Shown: piece after piece, positions 49,130-59,950 of the stretch
Position numbering within the stretch: the stretch's first letter is position 1
Layout of the letters: the number at the start of each line of letters is the position of its first letter
Source of the DNA: Strix aluco
Lineage: Eukaryota > Chordata > Aves > Strigiformes > Strigidae
NCBI RefSeq assembly: GCF_031877795.1
Contig: NC_133971.1
Coordinates: 8,016,784 to 8,080,783 of the forward strand
Direction of reading: 5' to 3'
DNA: 64,000 nucleotides
Notes under the pieces: generated by a model
Databases searched by the model: none
What the model saw: the letters and a program-made list of their open reading frames with translations, nothing else
What the model was told of the DNA's origin: nothing
Program-made: the position numbers and the translations under genes

Positions 49130-51530
49130 CAGTGGTAAATGTCCATAAACTAATGTGGGTTTGCAGCTAAATGCTGAGATGTGATGTTTTAGGAGGGAAG
49201 TTCCAATCTTCACTCACAATTCTACTCATTCTGACACTGATAACAAACCAACAAAAATTGGACTGACGATGAGTGCTTCTAAAAAAATTTGTTCAACAAA
49301 CCAGTTTAATGTTATGATTTCACTTTCTGATAGGAATTCTGCACTGGAAGGAACATGAAAAAATAACAGTCTTATGACTTGAATGAAATCAATCATATAT
49401 TTAAGTGCAGCAGAAGACCCCCTTTTCACTACCAATAAAAGGATTTCTCTGAGTAAACAGGGAAAGCAGCAAAGTATATGCTTTCTGATTTCCAGTTAAA
49501 AATTAGTTTATTCCCCAAACCATGTAGTTGTAAACGTATTAGAAAGCAAAATATAGTGTTCTTTTCTTTTTATGGAATACAAATTTGTACATTTGTATTC
49601 CTGCAGAGAAGTCTAAACTGTGAGTAATTCAACAGGGTATACTAAACAAATCACTCTCTGTGCAAAAAGAAAGTAAATAAAATGAATAGCAGTTTCCAAA
49701 TAAATGCACATGTACAAAGGCCATGGATGCCAGACTAATGCCTGGGACTTTACACACCGGCATGACAACAATTCAATATGCGTACATTGCTACCGCTTGC
49801 CCCACAGCTGCCAATGTCCTGGATGTGATGGGCAGTGCAGCATTCCTGGACATCTGTCTCCATCCCCTGAGGTCTACTCCAGCACCCAGTAGTGGTGGAG
49901 CGGGCAGCAGCCCTGGGGCACTGGGGACAGGGCTGCGTCACAGCAGCACCCTCTGCACTTGGCCTCTGGCTGGGGACACGGTGCCCACGGCAGTTCTGGG
50001 CACTTTGAAATTGCCTGTGGTTTTGAGATGGCTGCTTGCCCACGTTTCAGGTTAATCTTCAGAGAGTGGCTTCTGCCAGCACTGGCTCTGGGCTCAGTTG
50101 GGCTCCTCACTGTGTAATCCAGCTCTGCTCAGACCCCTGGCTCCTCCAGGGGTGGAGAAGTGTTAGTTTTGTTCACAAAGTTATAGACCTGTGAAAACTG
50201 AGAGCTAAAAGAGAAATGGTAGTCAAACGCAATAATGTCATCTTCTAAACCAGATGAGGACTTGCAGAAGGACAAAATTCCTGGTGTTTTCTGATGTGTT
50301 ATATATTTTTCTGATTCAACAAAGGAAAAAATCTGCAACAGCACGATGGTATTTATTCATTGTGCATTTCACATCCCTACAATTCTGAAATTAAAACTTG
50401 TCTCACGGGTCAGTAAGTGCAAATACCACTAGCAGATTTATTTCTCCTGCCTTTTCCTTTCTTCTCTGCTACAGAGATACTTTTATATCTAGTCGTATCT
50501 GCTATTACAATCAGCTTTACATTGACCAAGGGATAACTGGCTGCAGTGGTATTATGGGCAAAGCTGGAGTTTGCCTTTAAACTCAGAGAAAAATCTCAGA
50601 TAGGCCTAAGATTGGATCACTTAGTTTTAATAACTAATTGTTTACTAATACTGCTTATAATTAGGTGTAGGGCTTAGTTCTGATGCCAGTGTGGAATTGT
50701 ACAGGAAATCATATAGACCAGTGAAAGATAAGCACAATAAGCACATCTGCAAATGCAGGCAAGCTGGGGGAGAAATGCTCTTGAATGTAGAAACAGTCTG
50801 GGCACATTTCATATCCGTTATATGCTTACTTTATTACAGCATAAATTACATGAAAAATAAAAGCGATAAATAGGAACAATCATCAAAACACCCACATACC
50901 ACCTGCTTAACTGGAATCACCATTAGGAATCAGAAGTGGGTTAGACTTTTTTTCCTGAGTTTTGATACTCAAAGCGTGCTTCCATGGGGGACTGAAAGCA
51001 AAGATACTCCTGGAGGGATGACTATAGCAGTGGCCTCCAAAGTATTTTGATGATGCACCCTTTTAAAATTTTTGAGCACTCCCATGCAACACGTGTATAC
51101 TTATTTATTTACAAATTTTAAACATGTACTGTGATTTCTGGTGTTTTCTTCCCAGAGCCCAAGGGATTGTCTTGCACACCCCCATCTTTGAAGACCATGG
51201 GTACACAAACACTCCCAGAGGAGAGGCAGCTGTAGCACTAGGGCTGTGTCACATACCTGCGCAGTCAATCCACCCCTGTGCGTCTGTGCAAGAACAAGAT
51301 CCTGTCAAGACAACCCAAGTTCTCAGCTGGGATCCGTTTTTGTCATTCTTCTCACTCTGACTTCTGTTGACTTGCAGTTTTGAAACTCACCACTCCTATA
51401 AGAAAATGCCAAGATTTGTAAAATGTTCCAGACTTTCATTAAACAGCTGAACAGTGGCGCTACTGATACCAGAAGAACTTTTGCCTTAAATGACTGAGCC
51501 AGGCTAAAACCTGAGTGAGGATTTTAACCC
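49130..51530 (+). repeat. Direct repeat copy A (interrupted), flanking the class I ERV relic
   Basis: Two parts align with 54620-55520. The first is 49130-49350 (gcagctaaatgctgag, then gatgagtgcttct). The second is 50709-51530 (aatgtagaaacagtctgg, then gtggcctccaaagtattttg, then aaaacctgagtgaggat). Between them, about 1.35 kb (49351-50708) has no counterpart in copy B, apart from a stretch of about 50 bp in B. Alignment was by eye; many substitutions indicate old divergence. The role is unknown. They may be LTRs of the element between them or an independent local duplication. Confidence 0.75.
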
Positions 51531-52320
51531 CCCAAGTCCCAGCTGGCCCTTCAGTAGGGTGGAAGGAAAATAGCTAACAACTTGTGGCCCTTCACAAGCC
51601 CCACAAGCTAGAAAATACTTGAAGCATGACCCAATGGCCTTGCTGAGCCAGCATCATCCCGTTATGGAAGGGGTGAGTTATTTGTAAAAGAACAACCTGC
51701 CCAGAGCTTCCTTATCCGACTGTCTGGAGCGCCTTCCTCTGATGTTACCCATAAGGAACCACTCTGTTGTAATTTGCTGTGTCCTGCTCAGCTGGCACTT
51801 AGTACAGTTCTGTGAAAAACGTGCTATCACCCAAAGGCATATAAGCTCTGTAACTGCCTGGCTTGGGCAGTCTGTCTGGCTGCTCGCTGTCCCCTGGGAG
51901 CAGCAGGCAGGCACAGCTCCTTGCTCTGACCCCACCTACACCGTCTGCAGGCTCCCACAGCATGGGGGCTGCCGGCTCCCAGCTGCTAAATGCAGGTCAG
52001 TCCCGGACCTTCCTCTGTGAGGACGTTTTTAACAGACGGTCTGGCACAGATGATGTCTTTACACAGACACTGGCATGGAGGACAGGCTGCTGAAAACGCT
52101 CAGGGGCTGTGGCAGCTGCCTTTTTGTTCAGGGCTTGCAACTGAAAATTCAAGCACACTTACGGTCTGTTGCCATCGGATGGCAGACGAAGCCGCCTGCT
52201 GAATTAGCTACCACGGCTCATCACGGCAGTGCCCGTCACGAGAGGAAAAAGAGGGCGAAGCTGGACTCACAGCAGTGCCAATTCAACATCGTGCTCCTGG
52301 AAATACTAAAATGCTCCTGA
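51531..52320 (+). other. Segment between repeat A and gag remnant, possibly degraded gag
   Basis: If the flanking repeats are LTRs, this stretch would be leader plus gag. I could not recognise matrix or capsid sequence, and frames are broken. Confidence 0.35.
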
Positions 52321-52613
52321 CAACTCTTACCGTTATTGCAAACAAAAAGGGCATTGGAAGTTAGAGTGTCCTTACAGACCTGACCATAAGCCCTCCTGCC
52401 CAGCAGGATTCATGAAGCCTAACTTTTCACCCAACATTTCCTTCACGCCACAGTCTCAGAAATGTCATTAAGACATCCCAAAGGACATAGACATAGGCAT
52501 CATTGATCCTTTACTTTCTTTAGACCAGACTATCCTCATTTATCTATTAATGTTAACACTGTTTCTTACCTAGTTGATGTTATAGATGAATTGTAATTTA
52601 ATGGGAAATAATC

Positions 52614-53180
52614 ACTTCTCAATTTTTAGTGGTCAATAAAATTTTTATTAGCAAGCGGCGAGTGAGCAAAACAGCGCTGGGTGTGCCGGGAGTCTCTGCT
52701 CTACCAGGACACACACCTTACGCGACAGAACTGAGTCCCTTTATAGTGTAGTCTTCATCCATATTCATGATGGCCGTACCCTGAGGGGGCTGCAAAGTTG
52801 TAAACAAGTTTTCCCGGGCTTTTCTTGGGTTCTTCCATTTATGGGGGATGACTCAGCACAGGTGTTTTTGCAGTCATAACAGTCTGGCTACACCATAGTC
52901 TAGTCATAGCATTGTCTGGACACAACACTGTCTGGCTTGAAGGTGGGGACCATTTTAGCTCCCCTCTAACAACTGATTTTAACGATAGAAACTATGTACA
53001 TACATCTTATTTCTTATTTCTTTTTAAACCTGAGGTTGCATAGAAAGTGCAAAAACATTTAGAAATTCTATACATAAGAGAATCACAAAACTGTTCGGCC
53101 ACAACATAGTTTAGTTACAACACAATCTGGTATTAACAGAGTCTCTCTTTATGCTTAGTTTACTTAACAAGATGTCCTGA
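52614..53180 (-). mobile_element. LTR in antisense orientation inside the class I ERV relic
   Basis: On the minus strand the right-to-left order is U3-like AT-rich sequence, a TATA-like CTATAAAGGG near 52738-52747, then GTCCTGGTAGAGCAGAGACTC and a GCCGCTTGCTAATAAAAATT end with AATAAA near 52638-52644. This is a typical LTR R-U5 layout. The right boundary is uncertain. Confidence 0.6.
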
Positions 53181-53206
53181 CCATAACTTCTTTTTCCCCT
53201 TGAGAT

Positions 53207-53461
53207 TTGAATAACAAATACCATATATGTTTTATTACAGTTGATACTGGCACTTTTCAATATACTTCATACGCCTCTGGTTTTCCTGCAATTCCCTTGT
53301 CTTCAGAAACAGTAAATGCCATTGGTATTTCAGGAGAACACATATTTCGTCTGGTAACACCTACTTCACCTGTGACTATCAACCCCATTCCTGAACACCA
53401 TGCTTTCCTTTTAAGTCCTACTGCCCCTGTTAACCCTCCATGTAAAAGAACTCTTACATAA
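53207..53461 (+). pseudogene. Retroviral protease remnant
   Basis: The frame contains VDTGT, the aspartic protease active-site pattern, followed by an AIGISG block and HHAFLLSPTAPVN, which fit the C-terminal half of class I ERV proteases. It ends early at a stop, and the conserved sequence normally found after PVN is altered. It is not functional as it stands. Confidence 0.65.
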
Positions 53462-53929
53462 ATTAGGTTATACTGTATATTACACCCCAAATGTGCCTGC
53501 ACCCTGAGAGGTTGAATTTATGGCTCTACAGCTATTGCCAAATGTCAGGACCATCTCTTCAAGATGATGTCTTGTGAGGAAATGCCTTAGCTGATGTAGT
53601 AGTGGCAAGGGATGTGGCTCCTGTATCCTTCATCTGTCTGTCTGCTCCCTTTCCCAGTTTTTGCTCCATTGCAGAACTGCAGAAGATTCAACACTGGAAG
53701 AGGAAAAGGCAGCATGGCCTCAGTGGGGATGCCAGCTATATCCTCACTCCCTTTTGCGTTCCCACAGCAGCCACCTGGTAGTGCCTCGGATCCTGTTACC
53801 TGCCCTTGCTCCTATGCCCCATCCAGTGGCTCAGCCAGCAAAAGGGGGGTGGTTGCAGATGATGACAAGATTGCTTTGCTCTAAATTTTTCAACTATAGC
53901 TCAACAGCAGTGTAGCAGCTGCCCAGTTT

Positions 53930-54480
53930 GTTTAGCATGTAATACAGGACAGCAGCAAAAGACAAGTATAGCTGCACGCCCTAAAGCGTGGAGACTGTTT
54001 GTAAATTTGCAGTTTGACTTTATTCAAATGCCTCAGTGCTGTAATTTTGAGTATGTCCTTTTCATTTTAGATATGTTGTCAGGATGGGTAGAGGGCTATC
54101 TTTGTAAACATGCAGACGCAACACCTGTTGCAAGAAAGTTGCTGAGAGAACTAATGCCTTAATTTGGTGTTCCTCTAACACGAAATAACAACAGAAGGAC
54201 CCACTCTACAGGATGAGCAATAAATAAAATTTGTGCAGCCCTGCAAACACAACCAAAGTGTCAATGGGGTTGTAGAAAGGGAAAAGTCCAATTTGAAAAA
54301 CAATTTGGCAAAGATTTTCTCAGAGACTGGCCTGAAATGGCTGGATGCATTACTTCTTGCATTGATCTATACAAGAAGCATTAGGAATTAAAAACATGGG
54401 GTGTCACCTCCTGAGATTTTAATGGGCAGACCTATGCAATTGCATTACACAGCACCTGTAACTCCCTGTAAGGGAGAGAA
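53930..54480 (+). pseudogene. Integrase remnant of the class I ERV
   Basis: One frame gives a zinc-domain-like CQQ-type end, then a QFDFIQMPQ block with the first core aspartate and a SGWVEGY strand. It breaks at a stop near 54160. A further frame at about 54290-54435 matches the distal integrase (GLKWLDALLLALIYTRS, then SPPEILMGRP). The second catalytic aspartate region is degraded. Confidence 0.65.
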
Positions 54481-54619
54481 GTTTCCCTTGCTAGTGAAAA
54501 AAGAAATGCTGCAGCATCGTCTTGTAGCAACCGTGCCATGTGAGTGCTCAGGGGACACCTTTTGTCAACAGAGCTGGTGCTGGGGGATGAAACCAATGCT
54601 GGGCTAAGGTGCACATAAA

Positions 54620-55520
54620 GTAACGTGCATAAACAGTTGCAGCTAAATGCTGAGCTGTGAAGTTTTAGGGGGAAAGTTCCAACTTTCACTGTGGGTCTAA
54701 TTCTATTCACTGATGATGAGTGCTTCTGAAAAAAAATATTCAACAGATCATTTTAATGTTATTATTTGATTCTCTAATTGATATGGATCCTGCACAAGAA
54801 GGTGCAAAGTATATAAAATATTTTTTCTATTTCCATAATGGAAACCATAGAGACCAGGGGAAGAGAAAATCCTAGTAAACACATCCTCAAATGCAGGAAA
54901 GCTGGAGGAGAAATTCTCCTGAATGTAGAAACAGTCTGGACACATTTAATATCCATTATATGCTAAATTTGATCTCAACATAAATGACATGAAAAATTAA
55001 AGGAGTAAATAGGAACAATCCTTGAAACATCACATACCTGCCTAACTGGAATAACCATTGGGAAGCAGAAGTGGGTTACCTCAGTTTTCCCGAGTTTCAG
55101 TACTCAAGGGATGCTTCCATGGAGGACTGTAGGCAAAGATACTCCTCGAATGATGTCTATAACAGTGGCCTCCAAAGTATTTTGATCATGCACCCTACTG
55201 AGTAAAAAAAATTCTGAGTACTCCCCTCCTAATATACATATATTTATTTATTTATAAATTGTATATGTGAACTACTGAAGTTCTAATATCTTCTTCCTGC
55301 ACCCCACTTTGGACACCACTGGACTGTAGGTCCAGGTATTTGTATGGAAAGCTACACAGATGTCAAGCTCTGAAACACAGCACTCCTCTAAGACAATGCC
55401 AAAATTTGTAAAATGTTCTAAACATTTATAAAACATTTGTGAAGTGCTACTAATATCAAAAGATTTTTTGCACCTTAAATGATTGCATCAGGTTAAAACC
55501 TGAATGAGGATCCCACAAAT
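54620..55520 (+). repeat. Direct repeat copy B
   Basis: About 900 bp aligning in the same orientation and order with the two parts of copy A. It contains a TATA-like tatataaaat near 54809-54818 and an attaaa near 54997, about 180 bp later, which would suit a U3-R layout if this were an LTR. The start falls about 150 bp after the last integrase remnant. No clear TG...CA ends were identified. Confidence 0.72.
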
Positions 55521-58500
55521 CGTAGCAGTATCTGTATATACATATATATACATATAGCACATGCGTATGTGTTTCTAAATGGGATCCACATTTTCAGAGT
55601 CAACTGATACTACATTTGCATAACTCCTTTGTCTTCCTCCATAAATAGACAGTGAAATGAATTGTGGTTTGTTCAATTGAAGTTTTTATGGTACTAAGGG
55701 TTCCCTAGAAGATTCAGATTCCTCTGCTACCAGAAGAAAAATGTCTTGCCTGCTGCATAGTGACACAAAGGTTAGTTTTTAACTCTGATTTTACCAAAAT
55801 ATACCTATGAAAACTGGAGGGTTTTTTAACAGTTCTGGGCAGTTCACAATTTTTTGGTCTAAAAAAAAAAGCTGTATTTTAAACAAATTCCTGAAACAAT
55901 TTATTCCCCTAATTATGCTAGAGAAATTCTCAGCAGCTTTTCACACCTTCTTTTACTAGAGACCTTTGCTGGAAAACCTGAGCCAACTGGCAGCTAACCC
56001 CATCATCAACAAAACATCTCCAGAGTAAATTTCATTTTTGACTCTACTTCTCTGAAACAAGCTATTAAGATTATGCTTGCTTGATTTCCGTGTCATCTGA
56101 GAAGGTGAAAGTGCTACAACTTTATTGGTGTCTAACTTTATTCTTCCAGCACATTTCAAACCCGTGCATTTAACACAGTTTGCTAGCTACAGTGCAACTC
56201 AGAGTTGCAGGCAGTGACAAAGTCAGGGAATAATTGTTGATCCCACAAAACATCTGTCATGGAAGTAGTTTAATGAATCAAAAAGACTACATGGCTGCCT
56301 GGTGTAACCACTGAGTCCCTGCGCTGCCCTCAGGCTGGTGAGTCCTAGAAAGGCCCTAGTGTTACATCTTTGCTGTTCCTGCTGTCAGTGACAAGTGTGC
56401 CTACCGCTGTCCTGAAGAAGTACTGAGGAAGGCAGCTGCACAGCCAGGCAGCTGTTGTTTTCCTTTGCAAAGCTTGAATTTCCCTTCCCTTTTAACAACA
56501 TGGTTGAGGAACTTGGCACCTTAATTGGGCACTGAGGCACCACAACATAGTCCTTCCTCCTTCACATGCCTTCCTAGCACTGCACTCTGGTCCTTCACTT
56601 CAGCTTCTGTTACCCTGTTTTAATTTTCTTTTAATTAACCATATATACAGAGAAATAGTTGTACTGTAACACATTACTAAAATGTGTTTAGTAACAGCTT
56701 GAGGTTTGCTGTGAGATTTACTTATAGCTGCAGGAGAATACAGTTGAAACTGGGGAGGTTCTGTCTGTAGAAATACATAGTTTTTGCTCTATTTTAATAG
56801 CCAGCATGGGATGAATACTGAAAAAGGCATAGGCAGTAAATTCCACAGAGGAAGAATGTGCAAAACCCATTTGTTGTTAAGTGGCAGTACAACAAAATGG
56901 GTGTTGTATCACATTACAGCTGGTAATTTAGTCTTCACAACAGATATTGCAGCCTTGCTGCTTCCAAACAGCCACAACAGTTGTGGATGCTGCAGTTACT
57001 GTAAAATCTAGCATCTGACATATTAGATAGGACATTTATGGAGAAGGTGCGTAGTAATTCTGTAGCGAATCTACTGGCTGAAAAGGAGGAGACTCTTCTA
57101 CCTCTCTCCCCCTCCTTCTGTCACACACACACACACCTTGCATTGATTTTGGTAGCCTTCAGATCCCTTGCTGATCTGTGTCAACTCATAAAACTCCCTC
57201 TAAATTAACCTAACAAAAGCAAAAATTAGGGGACAAGCAGCCAATTCACCTCAGTAAAAAATTAAATGAGAAGCAAGAAGGAGGGATAGAAAGAGAAGGA
57301 ACCATGAGATTGGATCAGGGATGGGGACAAGAGGGGGAAAAAGGAATGGGACATTTCAGAAGTTGTAACCTGTCAGATGTGCTCAGGCATAATGAGTATC
57401 TTCAATCTAAATTAGGTCTGTAAATTGCTGCCAAAGTGACAAGCTCATTTTAAGGAGAAGCAGCACACATTCTTTGAGTTATGCCTCCTTCAGTGAAGAA
57501 GCCTGGGAGGCTCCTTTGAGGACAATATCTGTTATAGAAGGAAGACATTAATCTATCTGTTTATCTGTACACTAACATGTTTCTAGCTGCCAACTGGCTG
57601 CAGCAACGACCACAGGGGTCAGGTGTTCAAATCCAGGGCGGACTGGCACTGACTGAAAACTGTTCATGCCTCTTGGTTGGTAGCTGTGGTAATAAAATGT
57701 GAAGCTCAAGGACAAAGTTAAAATCCAGAGAAGACAAATGGGCTCAACACACAGTCAGTGTCAACCTTAGCCAGGAAGGCAGATGAGGTAGATGGGTAGA
57801 GCTGTCTCCTCAGCACGCTGCTGAAAAGGAGTGGGTAAGTCTTGTATATTGTTCATTGCTCTTAGCAGAGAACTCCAGAGAACTGTGTTTGCTCCTCAGT
57901 ATTTGCAATAAAAAAACACTTTCTTTGTGGTGCACAGGTGCAGGCTGATCGGCTTCAGTTGTTAGACCCAGCTCTGAGGACTGAACATCCACAGGCAGTT
58001 TTAGCAGTTAAATCTAGATGCTTCAGAATCTATATGTGAAGAGTTTTCTTGGCTGCTCTCAGCCAGAAAGAAATCTTGAAAACAGGAAAATAAGATTAAA
58101 AAGCCTTCAAAAACCTTACTTCTAGTGCAAAGAGTGTAATTTTAAGTGATCCTTGGTTTCTGTCAGCTTCCAGTAATTCCTGAAAGGGTATGAAGGAAGG
58201 GTATGTGGGCAGAAGAGCAATGCAGAAAAATGAATGGGCTTCAGATACTCAATGATTCTTTGTGCAAGAATGTAGCCACTTCCATTTAAGCCATTGAATT
58301 AAAAACAAATTAAATGATTTATCTCCACTCAGCAGATTATTCAGCTATGAGTTTCTTTGCCAGGCGACGCTATGGTGCAGATGTTAAAGTGATTCAAAAG
58401 ATAACTAGAAAAATACACAGGAAAAATGGCCTCAGGTATTATTGGACACAACATACCATTCCTCGCTCAGGACGACTGTGAGACTGAAACTCCTGGCAGA

Positions 58501-59764
58501 TGGGAGAATGCAGTGCAGGGGGTGGGGAGTATATTACTATATGTTCTCTTTATTCAGTTCTTCTTCCCTGGGGACCTCCAACTGGCCGTGTCAGAGATAC
58601 TGGACTAGGCTGCATGGTGCTCTGAGCTGACATAAGACAGCCAGTGTTATACCTTAGGAGACCAATTGATGGGATGGTTATTGTAATATAGCTAAGGAAA
58701 TGCCATTTCTATCCAAGTATACTGAGATCAGGGGAATAAAGACTGACTCTATGCAACAGAAAAAAACCCTGTTTCATCTGAGGAATGGTTAGGTCATTTT
58801 GCTACAATCAGAGGTAACAAGGTAAGTGGAGATTAATTGAATTTTGCACTCTTAAATGCTATGGTTCTTATGGTAATACTTGGAGATGAGAAATATGATT
58901 AAGCATTATCAGTAGGGGACTTTCTGTCTAGCTCTCTGTGAAGTACAATCATATGGAGACATGCAGTTCCTTCTGAAATGCAAGAAATAGTTTATCATTA
59001 AGCATCAGATAACTGGTATCTAGAATTCAGCAGCTTTTTCACTGTATGTAACTACTTGGCTTTAAGGAACTGTGTGGCCTGAGACACAATTTCTACACTA
59101 TTTATCAAGTAAATATATCCTTTCAGTACATGAAGCTTTTTGGTGGAAATACCGCCCTGGTGATAAGAACGGTCACTCCCCTGCAGCAGAAACTGCGGTG
59201 AATGAGGATTCATTGTCATAAAACAGACAGGAAAAATTGTCCTAAACAGTCAATAATGAAGGCATCAATATTTTCAGTTCCTTTTGTATTTTATGCAAGC
59301 TAAGAATAATTTTTTTCTTTACCTGGAGTTTGTTATGTTTAGGTCTTCAGACACATTCAATTTGTTCTAAACATACTTGAGCCCTTCCCCTTGCTGAAGA
59401 AAATCTTGTATAATGGCTTTTCTGATGCACAGTCAGCATTTAAAAAACTCCTAATTTGTCTTCCCTGATTTTACTGCACACTGTTAGAATCTGTATGGGA
59501 ATGGTCTGCGTTGTCTTAGAAACTGTGTCTTTCAGTTTAAGTAGCATGCTATTATCAACAAAACCACAGTCCTGAAAATCATCGTCTCCCAAGGCACTAC
59601 TTTTCTTCATCCTACCTACCTGCAGCTTCTCTACCCAACTTGAGCTACTACTGGAAGCTACAAAGAGAACACACATTCCTTCATCAAATTTTCTTTGCAT
59701 TTTCAAATGGGAAGGGTAACCTGGAAGGACTACAGAGATATTGTCTGAGGATGCAGGGTTGACT
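55521..59764. other. Intergenic, no gene recognised
   Basis: AT-rich with short simple repeats: tatatacatatata near 55536-55557 and a (CA)n run at about 57122-57137. I recognise no exon of the genes that follow RAD17 in human (MARVELD2, OCLN) and no RNA gene. Confidence 0.55.
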
Positions 59765-59950
59765 TTAGGAAAGCCAAAGCCCAAGCGGTATGAAATCTGG
59801 CCAGGGATGTCAAAGACAACAAGAAAGGTGAGAAAAGGAAAACTAGGGAAAATGTGGGGCCATTGCTGAACAAGGTAGGGGATCTGCTTACACAAAGTAT
59901 GAAAAAGGCTGAGGTACTAAATACCTTCTTTGATAGTCAAAATAAATGAC
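59765..59950 (+). mobile_element. CR1 ORF2 fragment
   Basis: The plus strand reads as a decayed piece of CR1 ORF2: [20 protein letters not shown] near 59798, then [20 protein letters not shown] and LNTFFD before 59940. This is the linker ahead of the RT domain and carries stops. The long minus-strand frame over 59440-59895 is largely the antisense of this piece. Confidence 0.75.

Larger units (their letters stand above)
52321..54480 (+). mobile_element. Broken gammaretrovirus-like (class I) ERV, plus strand
   Basis: Remnants lie in retroviral order: a gag nucleocapsid zinc-knuckle-like block at about 52326-52420 (YCKQKGHWKLECP, with the first cysteine of the knuckle replaced), an aspartic protease remnant at 53236-53461 with the active-site DTG at 53243-53251, and integrase pieces at about 53940-54450 (core block with DMLSGWVEGYL, then a C-terminal block with SPPEILMGRP). 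Most of gag, all recognisable reverse transcriptase and all of env are missing, and stops and frameshifts are frequent. An unrelated antisense LTR lies between the gag and protease remnants. Confidence 0.72.

Noticed and set aside
57600-57650. tRNA B-box-like motif (gtgttcaaatcc) suggesting a tRNA or tRNA-derived SINE
   Set aside because: No matching A box or cloverleaf stems could be found at the right spacing.
59440-59895. 151-aa minus-strand frame as a possible gene
   Set aside because: About half is the antisense of a CR1 ORF2 fragment on the plus strand, and the rest resembles no protein.
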